From assembly GCF_002026305.1 (NCBI RefSeq), contig NZ_MVAB01000001.1:1594001-1658000 (forward strand): DNA of 64,000 bases, in the 5' to 3' direction. Positions 35,989-45,749 of the stretch are shown here, piece after piece (the stretch's first letter is position 1; each line of letters opens with the position of its first letter). This DNA comes from Vagococcus martis. GTDB taxonomy: Bacteria > Bacillota > Bacilli > Lactobacillales > Vagococcaceae. Position numbers and translations under genes: made by a program. The notes below the pieces were generated by a model. That model was not told where the DNA came from and ran no database searches. It saw nothing but the letters and a program-made list of their open reading frames with translations.

Positions 35989-38900
35989 ATGAAAAAAAAA
36001 GAAAATATGATTACGATTAAAAAAATTAGTAATTTAATACTGGTGTTGTTATTGTTGCTTTCCAATATAGTGAGTATCTTCAGTATTAATGTAGTAGCTA
36101 GTGGATTGCCAATGGATATAACATCATTATCAGTTAGTCCAGGTAGTATTGATTATGGAAGAGATTTTACAGTAGATGGTCAGTTTGGTGGAGATGGTTA
36201 TACAGTAACACCAGGACAACACTTACATATCCCCATCTCTACAAATGGTGTCCAGGTAACTCTACCTAGCCGTACTGAAAAGATTTATCAAGAAGGAGTA
36301 CACATTGCAGATGTCGTATTTAGTAATCAATCGATCGATATTACCTTCACAGAAGAAGCTTCTCAATTAGAAAATGTAAAGGGAAGATTTACAGTAATGG
36401 GACAAGGTCACAATACTAATACGAGTGAGTCCAATATTGGAACAATTACTTTTGGACAAGGGAAGCATTATGAAAAAGATGTGGACGTTGTATACACTCA
36501 TAGTGAAACAGGAGTGGAAACTGATAATGTATATAGTAAGCAAGGTATTTCGTATGCAGCAGATCCTAAGCATGCAACATGGGTTTTTACATTGAATGCA
36601 GCTAAAAAATCTAGTGGTGGTAGTGCATTTTATGTCATTAATGATACTTTAAATGACACGATGAATTGGGATATAGAAAAAAATAAGGCTGAAATGTATG
36701 CTGTTAATGTTGAGTATGCTGATGGACATAGTACATGGTTGACATTAGAACAAGCTGCAACACAGGGTATAAATGTTAATTTTAAGAATGACAAAGAAAT
36801 CGAAATAAATGCAAATGGTAACATTCTTGAAGGAACTAAAGTAGTTATTAATCTGAAAGCTAGTTTAACTCAGGAAGTATTAGATGACTTAGATGTAAAA
36901 TTTGTTGAAAATAGTTCCTCTGTAAAAATACATGGGGTAAACGAGTCTGAATGGCCAATATCTGAGGATGATTTACATGCTCAAGCAATAGTGTATCACA
37001 GTGGCGCTAGTGGAGAAGGAACAATACGTGGATCTTTGAGTATTGTTAAATACGAAAAAGGAAGTACTAAACCTATTCCTAATGTAACATTTAAAATCGA
37101 ACGAATTGATGGTCGTGAAATTAACATATCGTCAAGTTTAAGTAATAATGATCAATTTGTATTGAGTGATGATAAGAAGAGCATCGAAGCTAAAACAGAT
37201 AATGATGGAAAAATAAATATAAAAGGATTATCTCCTACAAAATACAAGGTTACAGAAGTAGAAGCACCATCATATGTTAAATTTGACAAAGATAATGCTT
37301 TGTCATCAGAATTCATAGTAGATGAAAATAACACTGTAATAAATAAAGTATTTGAAAATGAAGTTAAGTCAACTGATGTTTCCGTTGAAAAGATTTGGGT
37401 AGGTGGAGATGAAAAAAATAGACCTAATGTTTATTTCCAATTAATGAATGAAGGAGAGAAAATTGGACAACCAAAACAATTAGAGTCTAGTAAAGTAGTT
37501 TGGAAAGATCTTCCAGAATATGAAAACGGTAAAAAAGTTAATTATACAGTCGAAGAAGTTAATGAAGATGGAACTCCTTGGGAAGCAAAGGGGTACACTA
37601 GAGGAAAAGTTGAAGGAAGTATCGAACAAGGATTTAAAGTAATTAATAAATATGACTCTCAACCTGGCTCTATTGTCTTATCAGCTAAGAAGAGTTTATC
37701 AGGCCGAGACTTAGTAGATGGCGAGTTTAAGTTTGAATTACGCGATGAAGCAGGCAAAGTATTACAAACGCAAACAAACCAAGCTGGTCAAGTAAACTTT
37801 GACGAAATCAGTTACGACAAAGTGGGAACTTACATTTATAGTATTCACGAAGTGAAAGGGAATGCCCCTGGAGTTACCTATGATAGTAAGGCGTTAAAGG
37901 TCACGGTGAAGGTAACCGATAAAGGTGGTAAATTAGAAGCAGAAGCGTTGTATGACGGTGGCGCAGAATTTAAGAATAGTTATGCCCCATCAAATGGGTC
38001 AGTGGTTTTATCAGCTAAGAAGAGTTTATCAGGCCGTGACTTAGTAGATGGCGAGTTTAAGTTTGAATTACGCGATGAAGCAGGCAAAGTATTACAAACG
38101 CAAACAAACCAAGCTGGTCAAGTAAACTTTGACGAAATCAGTTACGACAAAGTGGGAACTTACATTTATAGTATTCACGAAGTGAAAGGGAATGCCCCTG
38201 GAGTTACCTATGATAGTAAGGCGTTAAAGGTCACGGTGAAGGTAACCGATAAAGGTGGTAAATTAGAAGCAGAAGCGTTGTATGACGGTGGCGCAGAATT
38301 TAAGAATAGTTATGCCCCATCAAATGGGTCAGTGGTTTTATCAGCTAAGAAGAGTTTATCAGGCCGTGACTTAGTAGATGGCGAGTTTAAGTTTGAATTA
38401 CGCGATGAAGCAGGCAAAGTATTACAAACGCAAACAAACCAAGCTGGTCAAGTAAACTTTGACGAAATCAGTTACGACAAAGCGGGAACGTATACTTACA
38501 GCATTCACGAAGTGAAAGGGAATGCCCCTGGAGTTACCTATGATAATAAGGCGTTAAAGGTCACGGTGAAGGTAACCGATAAAGGTGGTAAATTAGAAGC
38601 AGAAGCGTTATATGACGGTGGCGCAGAATTTAAGAATAGTTATGCCCCGTCAAACGGTTCAGTGGTCCTATCAGTTAAGAAGAGTTTATTAGGCCGAGAC
38701 TTAGTGGATGGCGAGTTTAAGTTTGAATTACGCGATGAAGCAGGCAAAGTATTACAAACGCAAACAAACCAAGCTGGTCAAGTAAACTTTGACGAAATCA
38801 GTTACGACAAAGTGGGAACGTATACTTACAGCATTCACGAAGTGAAAGGGAATGCCCCTGGAGTTACCTATGATAATAAGGCGTTAAAGGTCACGGTGAA

Positions 38901-39801
38901 GGTAACCGATAAAGGTGGTAAATTAGAAGCAGAAGCGTTATATGACGGTGGCGCAGAATTTAAGAATAGTTATGCCCCGTCAAACGGTTCAGTGGTCCTA
39001 TCAGTTAAGAAGAGTTTATTAGGCCGAGGCTTAGTGGATGGCGAGTTTAAGTTTGAATTACGCGATGAAGCAGGCAAAGTATTACAAACGCAAACAAACC
39101 AAGCTGGTCAAGTAAACTTTGACGAAATCAGTTACGACAAAGCGGGAACGTATACTTACAGCATTCACGAAGTGAAAGGGAATGCCCCTGGAGTTACCTA
39201 TGATAGTAAGGCGTTAAAGGTCACGGTGAAGGTAACCGATAAAGGTGGTAAATTAGAAGTAGAAGCGTTATATGACGGTGGCGCAGAATTTAAGAATAGT
39301 TATGCCCCATCAAATGGGTCAGTGGTTTTATCAGCTAAGAAGAGTTTATCAGGCCGAGACTTAGTAGATGGCGAGTTTAAGTTTGAATTACGCGATGAAG
39401 CAGGCAAAGTATTACAAACGCAAACAAACCAAGCTGGTCAAGTAAACTTTGACGAAATCAGTTACGACAAAGTGGGAACTTACATTTATAGTATTCACGA
39501 AGTGAAAGGGAATGCCCCTGGAGTTACCTATGATAGTAAGGCGTTAAAGGTCACGGTGAAGGTAACCGATAAAGGTGGTAAATTAGAAGCAGAATCGTTA
39601 TATGACGGTGGCGCAGAATTTAATAATCACTATAAAAAATTTGGAAAGCCGAATAACAAACCAAGTAACAAACCTAATACCTCACAGAATACTTTACCTC
39701 AAACAGGCGAAGTGAGAATGAATTTTAATGAGTTAATAGGACTGCTAGTTTTATCGACTGTATCAGTATCTTGGTTAAATAGAAAAAAACGTAGCGAATA
39801 A
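35989..39801 (+). CDS. LPXTG-anchored surface adhesin with six tandem isopeptide domains
   Basis: A cell-wall protein of 1270 residues. In order: signal peptide (hydrophobic stretch at about 15-40); a non-repeated N-terminal region (about 45-340) like the ligand-binding part of Cna-type adhesins; a SpaA/Cna-B-like domain (about 345-455); a Cna-B domain with VEKIWVGGDEKNRPNVYFQL (about 465-555); six 110-residue repeats (560-1219) of the streptococcal pilin isopeptide type, each with VLSxKKSL near its start and AEFKNSY at its end, consistent with Lys-Asn isopeptide bonds; a Pro/Asn/Lys linker; LPQTG at 1236; a membrane helix and RKKRSE. Sortase A would anchor it. The ATG at 35989 follows GGAGGG. 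The ligand is unknown. Confidence 0.92.
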   Translation: MKKKENMITIKKISNLILVLLLLLSNIVSIFSINVVASGLPMDITSLSVSPGSIDYGRDFTVDGQFGGDGYTVTPGQHLHIPISTNGVQVTLPSRTEKIYQEGVHIADVVFSNQSIDITFTEEASQLENVKGRFTVMGQGHNTNTSESNIGTITFGQGKHYEKDVDVVYTHSETGVETDNVYSKQGISYAADPKHATWVFTLNAAKKSSGGSAFYVINDTLNDTMNWDIEKNKAEMYAVNVEYADGHSTWLTLEQAATQGINVNFKNDKEIEINANGNILEGTKVVINLKASLTQEVLDDLDVKFVENSSSVKIHGVNESEWPISEDDLHAQAIVYHSGASGEGTIRGSLSIVKYEKGSTKPIPNVTFKIERIDGREINISSSLSNNDQFVLSDDKKSIEAKTDNDGKINIKGLSPTKYKVTEVEAPSYVKFDKDNALSSEFIVDENNTVINKVFENEVKSTDVSVEKIWVGGDEKNRPNVYFQLMNEGEKIGQPKQLESSKVVWKDLPEYENGKKVNYTVEEVNEDGTPWEAKGYTRGKVEGSIEQGFKVINKYDSQPGSIVLSAKKSLSGRDLVDGEFKFELRDEAGKVLQTQTNQAGQVNFDEISYDKVGTYIYSIHEVKGNAPGVTYDSKALKVTVKVTDKGGKLEAEALYDGGAEFKNSYAPSNGSVVLSAKKSLSGRDLVDGEFKFELRDEAGKVLQTQTNQAGQVNFDEISYDKVGTYIYSIHEVKGNAPGVTYDSKALKVTVKVTDKGGKLEAEALYDGGAEFKNSYAPSNGSVVLSAKKSLSGRDLVDGEFKFELRDEAGKVLQTQTNQAGQVNFDEISYDKAGTYTYSIHEVKGNAPGVTYDNKALKVTVKVTDKGGKLEAEALYDGGAEFKNSYAPSNGSVVLSVKKSLLGRDLVDGEFKFELRDEAGKVLQTQTNQAGQVNFDEISYDKVGTYTYSIHEVKGNAPGVTYDNKALKVTVKVTDKGGKLEAEALYDGGAEFKNSYAPSNGSVVLSVKKSLLGRGLVDGEFKFELRDEAGKVLQTQTNQAGQVNFDEISYDKAGTYTYSIHEVKGNAPGVTYDSKALKVTVKVTDKGGKLEVEALYDGGAEFKNSYAPSNGSVVLSAKKSLSGRDLVDGEFKFELRDEAGKVLQTQTNQAGQVNFDEISYDKVGTYIYSIHEVKGNAPGVTYDSKALKVTVKVTDKGGKLEAESLYDGGAEFNNHYKKFGKPNNKPSNKPNTSQNTLPQTGEVRMNFNELIGLLVLSTVSVSWLNRKKRSE
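37681..39660 (+). repeat. Six tandem 330-bp repeats in the adhesin gene
   Basis: Units begin at 37681, 38011, 38341, 38671, 39001 and 39331, exactly 330 bp apart (110 codons). They are nearly identical in DNA, including synonymous sites. Two variants of several stretches alternate among units: for example ACTTACATTTATAG in units 1, 2 and 6, and ACGTATACTTACAG in units 3-5. GC content and codon choice differ visibly from the AT-rich 5' part of the gene. Confidence 0.95.
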
Positions 39802-39829
39802 CAATTAACATTTTTATAGGCTATATTTT

Positions 39830-39900
39830 AAACACATTGAATCTAGTAAGTTATGACTTTATATAAAGGGATTAGCTTACCATGATCTATGTGTTTTTTA
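39830..39900 (+). terminator. Terminator after the adhesin gene
   Basis: AAACACAT pairs with ATGTGTTT, with a second pairing GTAAG/CTTAC inside and TTTTTTATTT after it. The hairpin is longer than usual; the remaining gap to 40004 holds only AT-rich sequence. Confidence 0.6.
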
Positions 39901-40004
39901 TTTATAAAAATTTCTTCTATTCCAAATATAAAAAAAATAGCGTAAAATGAACCATAACAAATAGTTCGAAAATATAACGTATAAAAATGAGTGGAGGTAG
40001 TATT

Positions 40005-41105
40005 ATGTTAACAGATTTAGCAGTTAAACCAGGGCCGCAGTTTTATCGTTATCATATTGGAGCGATTGATTATGTATCCGATGTGTTACGTGATTTTAAG
40101 GCTAAAAATATTTTGATTGTTCATGGAGATGTATCGTTTAAAAAAGCTAAGCCGAAATTATCATTTTTAAAAAATGATGAGTTCACTTATTTTTATCATC
40201 AATATGGTGGGGAATGTAGTTATAATGGGATAGAAAAAGTCATTGAACAGATAGAGTTACACGACATTGATTTTATTATCGGTGTTGGTGGAGGAAAATT
40301 GGTCGATTTGGTTGGGGTATCTGCCTATAAAGCTAATGTTAATTTTGGCGTTATCCCTACTTTAGCCAGCAATTGTGCACCATGGACTGCTCTATCAGTT
40401 ATGTATAAAGATAGTGGTGAATCAGAAGGTATTCTTGAATACTATTATAGGCAAGCAGCTTTCTTTATCACAGACCCTGAACTAGTTATTGATGCACCAG
40501 TTGAATTTTTTATAGCAGGATTAGCTGACACTATTGCAAAATGGTATGAAACGATTACTATTTTAGAACAAGATTCTTTAAATCAAGAACCATTTCTAAA
40601 TATTGCAAAACACATCTCGACTTTATGTAAAGACGAAATCATGGCAAATAGTAGTAAAGCGATTGAGGATATGAAAAATAAGCGAGTAACAGATGAGTTT
40701 CTGCGTTTGTCAGAGATTGTTTTTGCTATTGCAGGGATGGTTGGCGGATTCGGTGATAAATATGCTAGATCTGCTGCAGCACACGCGATACATGATGCTG
40801 TTAGTCAATGTATTCCGAAAAGTCATACGTATTTACATGGAGAGAAAGTAGCCTATGGTATTTTATATCAATTAGCTTTAGAAAAAAATTGGACACAGAT
40901 AGACGACTTATTGCCATTTTATAGTGAACTGGGACTACCTTTGTCTTTAACAACTATGTCATTGATGCCAACCGATATAAAGGTAATAGATGATATTGTT
41001 GAGATTATTTATTCAATGGATGAAGTTCACCTGTTACCGATTGAGGTGACAAAAGAAAAATTGAAACAAGCAATTTATGATCTAGAAGATTATATTAACA
41101 AATAA
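40005..41105 (+). CDS. Iron-containing alcohol dehydrogenase, GldA-like
   Basis: About 366 residues of the glycerol-dehydrogenase-like family (NAD-dependent, metal-dependent). GVGGGKLVDL near residue 95 is the NAD-binding glycine motif; FGVIPTLASNCAPWTALSVMY near 115 and AGLADTIAKWYE near 170, with later histidines in AAAHAIHDA and YLHGEKVAYG, are the metal-binding positions. The substrate may be glycerol or a hydroxy acid (HdpA type) and cannot be told. The ATG at 40005 is 8 bases after GGAGG; the ATG at 39987 has no site. Monocistronic. Confidence 0.85.
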   Translation: MLTDLAVKPGPQFYRYHIGAIDYVSDVLRDFKAKNILIVHGDVSFKKAKPKLSFLKNDEFTYFYHQYGGECSYNGIEKVIEQIELHDIDFIIGVGGGKLVDLVGVSAYKANVNFGVIPTLASNCAPWTALSVMYKDSGESEGILEYYYRQAAFFITDPELVIDAPVEFFIAGLADTIAKWYETITILEQDSLNQEPFLNIAKHISTLCKDEIMANSSKAIEDMKNKRVTDEFLRLSEIVFAIAGMVGGFGDKYARSAAAHAIHDAVSQCIPKSHTYLHGEKVAYGILYQLALEKNWTQIDDLLPFYSELGLPLSLTTMSLMPTDIKVIDDIVEIIYSMDEVHLLPIEVTKEKLKQAIYDLEDYINK

Positions 41106-41147
41106 AACAGTCGTTTAATCTCTTTTATGGGATTAAACGACTGTTTT
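41104..41147. terminator. Strong bidirectional terminator
   Basis: A perfect 17-bp stem (AAAACAGTCGTTTAATC / GATTAAACGACTGTTTT) with a 10-nt loop between the dehydrogenase gene and the truncated ATPase gene. Confidence 0.9.
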
Positions 41148-41149
41148 AT

Positions 41150-41389
41150 TCATATTTTTTGACGTAGTTGATTGATGTCTATTTTTGGATCAAGTAGGTT
41201 GGTTCCCTCAAATTCAATCACACCACTTGTCGGTGTTTCGAGTAAGTTTAAACAACGTAGAAACGTACTTTTTCCGCTACCAGAAGGACCAATCACCACA
41301 ACTACTTCACCGGCTTTTATATCTAAATTAATTCCTTTTAGGACATCATTATCACCAAAGAATTTTTTTAAATCATGTATTTTAATCAT
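41150..41389 (-). pseudogene. Truncated amino-acid ABC transporter ATPase (GlnQ-like)
   Basis: Encodes only about 79 residues: [28 protein letters not shown], Walker [10 protein letters not shown], and sequence up to INQLRQK, then TGA. Family members are about 240 residues; the Q-loop, LSGGQ signature, Walker B and H-loop are all missing. The break falls where related proteins continue with (V/I)GMVFQ, and the bidirectional terminator follows within a few bases, so a deletion seems to have removed the last two thirds. It cannot hydrolyse ATP. It overlaps the end of the permease gene by 8 bp. Confidence 0.85.
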
Positions 41390-42842
41390 TGGCACCAATT
41401 CTCCTTTCAGCTACACCTAATGCACGAGATAAGGTGAAGGTTAATACAAAATAAATCAATGATGCAATTAAAATCGGCAAGAATGGTTTGAAACTTGCAC
41501 CACGTACCACACCTGCTTGGAACATCAATTCAGATACCCCAATCACTGATACGACAGAGGATTCTTTAATAACTGTCACAAACTCGTTACCTAAAGCAGG
41601 TAAAATATTTTTAATCGCTTGTGGCATGATAATGTATCGCATCGCTTTTTTCTGACTCATACCTAGAGAACGAGCCGCTTCAGCTTGCCCTTTGTCAACG
41701 GCGTTTAACCCGGCACGAATAATTTCAGCCACGTAAGCGCCACTATTTAGAGATAGTGCCACACAACTTGAAGCGAGTGCGCTTAAATTAATTCCTAACA
41801 CATTTAAACCAAAGAACACTAAAAAGATTTGAACTAGTAGGGGAGTCCCACGCACGTATTCGATGTAGATGACTGAAATCCATTTAAATAATTTATTTTT
41901 AGAGCGTTTCATTAATGCAAGTAGTGTTCCCAATACACTACCACATAACACGCCAACAAATGCTAAGAAAATTGTATATCCTGTCCCTTTAATGTAGTAG
42001 GGAGCATATTTTTTCATAAAAGACTCATCTTGGAACATATAAGGAATGACTTCTTGCTTATAGTCTTTCATTAAATCTTTATCATTAATTTCTTTGATAG
42101 ACGTATTCACGAGATTAAGAAAATCAGGAGCATTTTTTTGTAGTGCAACGGCTGTTCCTTTGTTAGCATTATCTAGTTTAATGTCAGCAAACATTAAAGA
42201 GTCATCCTGTGTTAAGTAAGCTTCAGCAACAGGTTCTTCGATTACAGCCGCATCAATTTTCTTTTGTTGAAGTTGTAGGATAATGTCAGGTACGTTTTGC
42301 AAAGATACCGTGTCAGCTTGTAGTTCTTCATTTGCCAGTTCTTCTTGTTTAGTTTGAACTTGTGCCCCAACCTTGACACCTTTTAAAGAATCTAGAGACG
42401 TAAATTTTTCTTTATCGCTTTTACGAATCACGATTTTTTGTTGAACGGTCATATAAGAATCCGAAAAATCAACTTCTTTTAAACGCTCTGGAGTAGGGGT
42501 CATTCCTGAGATGATTAAATCAATTTTCCCAGTTTTTAAGGCTCCTAGTAAAGCATCAAAACTGTATTCTTCAATTTTTAGTTTAACTCCCATATCTTTT
42601 GCGATTTTTTCAGCAATTAGAATGTCTGTTCCAACAATGGTATCTTTTCCATCAACCGTAGCATGAAATTCATACGGTGCATAAAAAGCCGACAACCCAA
42701 CGACTAAATCCTTTTTGTCTTGAACTTTTTTGAGATACGGATCAGGTGTTTCAGCTAAACTAATAATAGGGATAAGTAAAGAAAAGATAATAATAACAAT
42801 AGAAATAAAATGCTTAGTTTTTTGAACAATGTTCTCTTTCAT
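41382..42842 (-). CDS. Amino-acid ABC transporter, substrate-binding protein fused to permease
   Basis: About 486 residues. A signal-like hydrophobic N-terminus, then a periplasmic-binding-protein type 3 domain (about 40-265: [49 protein letters not shown]), then a HisM/GlnP-type permease domain (about 275-480) with the EAA loop [24 protein letters not shown]. Such fusions import glutamine or other polar amino acids. The ATG at 42842 follows AAGGAG; the longer frame lacks a site. Its partner ATPase gene is truncated, so transport requires an ATPase from elsewhere. Confidence 0.9.
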   Translation of the reverse strand: MKENIVQKTKHFISIVIIIFSLLIPIISLAETPDPYLKKVQDKKDLVVGLSAFYAPYEFHATVDGKDTIVGTDILIAEKIAKDMGVKLKIEEYSFDALLGALKTGKIDLIISGMTPTPERLKEVDFSDSYMTVQQKIVIRKSDKEKFTSLDSLKGVKVGAQVQTKQEELANEELQADTVSLQNVPDIILQLQQKKIDAAVIEEPVAEAYLTQDDSLMFADIKLDNANKGTAVALQKNAPDFLNLVNTSIKEINDKDLMKDYKQEVIPYMFQDESFMKKYAPYYIKGTGYTIFLAFVGVLCGSVLGTLLALMKRSKNKLFKWISVIYIEYVRGTPLLVQIFLVFFGLNVLGINLSALASSCVALSLNSGAYVAEIIRAGLNAVDKGQAEAARSLGMSQKKAMRYIIMPQAIKNILPALGNEFVTVIKESSVVSVIGVSELMFQAGVVRGASFKPFLPILIASLIYFVLTFTLSRALGVAERRIGAND

Positions 42843-42955
42843 AAAATCACTCCTTTTGGTTGAGAGTATTATATTACTAAATAAATAATTATGCAATATA
42901 ATAAGAATAATTGCATAAAATATCTTTTTATTCATAGTATTCGTGTTATTTATAC

Positions 42956-42990
42956 AAAAAAACAGGAGATAGAATTTAATCTATCTCCTG
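42956..42990 (-). terminator. Terminator after the P-type ATPase gene
   Basis: CAGGAGATAGA and TCTATCTCCTG form the stem; on the minus strand it is followed by seven T residues. Confidence 0.85.
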
Positions 42991-43006
42991 AATATGATGA
43001 TATGTT

Positions 43007-44941
43007 TTAATTTTTAAGTGATGTTAAAAGTCTTAATCCATTGAATAAGACAACTAATGTAGAACCTTCATGAGCTAAAATACCAATAGGTAAGTTCATT
43101 TGACCAAAAATATTTAATACAACAAGTAATGCGACAACACCCATAGAGAAAATAATGTTTTGTTTAACCACTTTATCTAATTTTTTGGATAAGCGGTAAG
43201 CGTAACCTAGTTTGTCTAAGTCGTTTTGCATTAAAACAACATCTGCTACATCAATGGCAACGTCCGTCCCATCACCCATAGCCACACCAATATCAGCTTT
43301 TACAAGAGCTGGTGCATCATTGACCCCATCACCAACCATGGCTGTTAAACCATATTTGTCTTGAAGTGAGCTAACAATTTGTGATTTGTTTTCAGGTAGA
43401 ACATTTCCTGCAACTTCGTCAATTTTAAGTGTATTTGCTACAGCACGACCAGTACGTTCAGCATCACCGGTGATCATTGTCGTGTGAATATTATGTTCTT
43501 TGAAATATGCAACAAGTTGTTGTGCTTTTGGATTTGGTAAGTCCATCATGGCGATTAAGCCAATGACCACCTCATCTTCAGAAAATAGTACGACTGTTTT
43601 TCCTTCTTCAGCATATTTTCTTTCAAATGATTCAATGTCAGAAGACACGTTAGTAAATTGAGAAGATTTCCCGATTTTGTATGTATGTCCTTTATAAGTT
43701 GATACGAGTCCTTTCCCAATTTGATTTTCAATCGTTAATGGAATGTCATTGACGATTTCAATTGATTCGACAATCGCATTAGCTAATGGATGATTGGCTT
43801 GTTTTTCCATGGCTATAATTAAATCAGTATAGAATGTTTCTTCGTTTGTGATGTGATCAATAAAGTGAACATCAGTCACTTTTGGTTTTCCTTCGGTTAA
43901 TGTACCAGTTTTATCAAATGCGATAGCTTTAATTTCTGAAAGGTTTGAAAGGTAAGAGCCGCCTTTGAATAGAACCCCGCGTTTAGCTAAGTTTGAAATG
44001 GCAGATAGCGTCGCTGGAATATCACTTGCAGCAAGGGCACAAGGAGACGCAACTGTTAAGAAGACCATGCCTTTGTAAAAACTATCATACCAAGCCATAT
44101 TGAAAACAAGTGGCATTAATACAATATATAAGAATACAAGAACCATAACACTCGTTACATATTTGGGTTCTAAACGTTTAATCTTTGTGGCAGTTTTAGA
44201 TAAGTTTGATTGAGATTCATTGACTAACTGTAAAATTTTAGCAAATACAGTGTCTGTACTATCTTTTGTTACAACCATTGTAATGGTTCCATCACCATTG
44301 ATTGTACTACCAAAAACATTGTCACCAACTGTTTTTTCAGAAGGAATACTTTCACCGTTGATTGATGATTCATCAATTGATGTGTATCCAGTTAGAATGG
44401 TTCCGTCAGTTGGAATTTGTTCCCCATTCAATACTTTCAAATGATCGCCAATTTTTAGTTGAGCAACATCTACTGTCTTAGTAGAACCGTCTGAAAGTAT
44501 TAATTTAGCATCAGTTGGATTCATTTTCATTAAAGAAGTAATTTCTTTTTTACTTTTATTTTCCACATAATGTTCTAAAAAGTGAGCGGCAGCAAAGATA
44601 AGAATTAGAAGAGCCCCCTCAGTATAATCTCCGATAAGTGCTGCACCGATTGCTGCAAGAGACATTAAAACATGGACATTTGGCATAAATTTTTTAAGCC
44701 GTTTGGTTTCTTTAATGGTATCTTCAAACCCTTCAATCATAATGTGGTATCCAGAAAGAACAATAGTTGAAACGGAAAGAATGGTTTTCGAAGTTCCAAC
44801 TGGTAAAAATAAACTAATCAAAAATGTTGCTAAACCTATAAAGAATAGAACGACTGGTAGATTACCATGGTCGTGATCGTGATTATGTGCGTGGCTGCAT
44901 TTTTTATGATCATGTTCAATGGCATGTTGTGATTGTGACAT
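43007..44941 (-). CDS. Heavy-metal P1B-type ATPase with His-rich N-terminus
   Basis: About 644 residues. The N-terminus is a His/Asp-rich stretch (HDHKKCSHAHNHDHDHG) in place of a ferredoxin-like metal domain. Membrane motif ASPCALA (SPC instead of CPC), phosphorylation site DKTGTLTEGKPKV, HPLANAIV and GDGVNDAPALVKADIG are present. SPC pumps without CxxC domains include PfeT/ZosA of Bacillus (ferrous iron or zinc export), so iron or zinc efflux is likelier than copper; this is inference. The ATG at 44941 is 8 bases after GGAG, in preference to 44977. Confidence 0.9.
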   Translation of the reverse strand: MSQSQHAIEHDHKKCSHAHNHDHDHGNLPVVLFFIGLATFLISLFLPVGTSKTILSVSTIVLSGYHIMIEGFEDTIKETKRLKKFMPNVHVLMSLAAIGAALIGDYTEGALLILIFAAAHFLEHYVENKSKKEITSLMKMNPTDAKLILSDGSTKTVDVAQLKIGDHLKVLNGEQIPTDGTILTGYTSIDESSINGESIPSEKTVGDNVFGSTINGDGTITMVVTKDSTDTVFAKILQLVNESQSNLSKTATKIKRLEPKYVTSVMVLVFLYIVLMPLVFNMAWYDSFYKGMVFLTVASPCALAASDIPATLSAISNLAKRGVLFKGGSYLSNLSEIKAIAFDKTGTLTEGKPKVTDVHFIDHITNEETFYTDLIIAMEKQANHPLANAIVESIEIVNDIPLTIENQIGKGLVSTYKGHTYKIGKSSQFTNVSSDIESFERKYAEEGKTVVLFSEDEVVIGLIAMMDLPNPKAQQLVAYFKEHNIHTTMITGDAERTGRAVANTLKIDEVAGNVLPENKSQIVSSLQDKYGLTAMVGDGVNDAPALVKADIGVAMGDGTDVAIDVADVVLMQNDLDKLGYAYRLSKKLDKVVKQNIIFSMGVVALLVVLNIFGQMNLPIGILAHEGSTLVVLFNGLRLLTSLKN

Positions 44942-45030
44942 GTGGTTCATCTCCTTTTTATATAAGTAAATAGTCATATGAATATTTGTTCATATTTAAA
45001 TTATATATCCTTATACAAGAAAAAGCAAAT

Positions 45031-45066
45031 AAAACCTCGATTATTTTTTTGAATAATCAAGGTTTT
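45031..45066. terminator. Terminator after the GNAT gene
   Basis: AAAACCT-GATTATT pairs with AATAATC-AGGTTTT around a T-rich loop; usable in either direction, between the ATPase promoter region and the GNAT gene end. Confidence 0.7.
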
Positions 45067-45076
45067 ATAATTTTAG

Positions 45077-45646
45077 CTAAATATGTTTCTGTAAATGCTC
45101 GTATCTATGACCGGCAATATCAATTTCACCAGATTTTTCAAAGCCATTGTTCAAATAAATTCTTTTGGCATTGTCATTAACTAAATCACAATTCAAACCT
45201 ATAATAGAAAGATTTGATTGTATTGCTAATTCAGAAAGAGAGTTAAGTAACTCTTTTGCGACACCTTTACCACGATGATTAGGAGAGGTTACTAATGTAT
45301 CTAAATACCATTCATTATCAAAGGCTTCTTCTTCAGTAAATAAACGATATTTTTCTATTGGTAAGTTGTTTTGTTCAAGAATTTCAAAGAATCCTTCATC
45401 AATATTTTTTTCTAAATGATGTGGGTAGCCAAAAGCCACACCAGCGACTTCACCATCAATTTCTTTTACTAGTGCATTTTCGTATCCATAACGATGAGTT
45501 GGTTTTTCTATAAAACCTGTAACGAGTAAATTTTTCACTTCATCTTCAGATAATTTATCAAAGATGTCTAGCTCCATATCTTTTAAGACAATCATAACTA
45601 AATCAATTGCTTGACTAGCATCTTTTTTTTCTGCAAAACGAATCAT
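45077..45646 (-). CDS. GNAT-family N-acetyltransferase
   Basis: A 189-residue GNAT domain with the acetyl-CoA loop SPNHRGKGVAKELL near residue 130 and the C-terminal NDNAKRIYLNNGFEKSGEI, typical of the fold. The substrate is unknown; the pattern is closest to amino-group acetylases of small molecules. The ATG follows AAAGGAGGAA. Upstream sequence runs for about 75 bp to the direct repeat of the IS1202-like element. Confidence 0.8.
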   Translation of the reverse strand: MIRFAEKKDASQAIDLVMIVLKDMELDIFDKLSEDEVKNLLVTGFIEKPTHRYGYENALVKEIDGEVAGVAFGYPHHLEKNIDEGFFEILEQNNLPIEKYRLFTEEEAFDNEWYLDTLVTSPNHRGKGVAKELLNSLSELAIQSNLSIIGLNCDLVNDNAKRIYLNNGFEKSGEIDIAGHRYEHLQKHI

Positions 45647-45721
45647 TTTGTACGGTTCCTCCTTTTTGGTATAAATTAAGTACTGTTACTATATCATGCG
45701 TATAATATAGTAGCAACTTGC

Positions 45722-45749
45722 AAAAAAGTAAAAATATAAAAAAGAGTAT
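45722..45749 (+). repeat. Left copy of the IS target-site duplication
   Basis: A 28-base A/T-rich sequence ending AAAAAAGAGTAT that recurs exactly at 47337-47364. One base at the boundary may belong to the element, making the duplication 27 or 28 bp. Confidence 0.9.

Noticed and set aside
35796-36020. A 74-codon open frame starting at a TTG before the adhesin gene
   Set aside because: It has no ribosome site, runs through the leader hairpins and out of frame into the adhesin gene, and looks like chance; the 13-codon ORF with GGAGGGG fits better.
37681-39660. Tandem repeats as a possible CRISPR or integron array
   Set aside because: Units are 330 bp, in frame, contiguous without spacers, and encode isopeptide domains.
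41104-41147. A riboswitch or sRNA at the long perfect stem
   Set aside because: A simple 17-bp hairpin between convergent genes with A and T runs on both sides is sufficiently explained as a bidirectional terminator.
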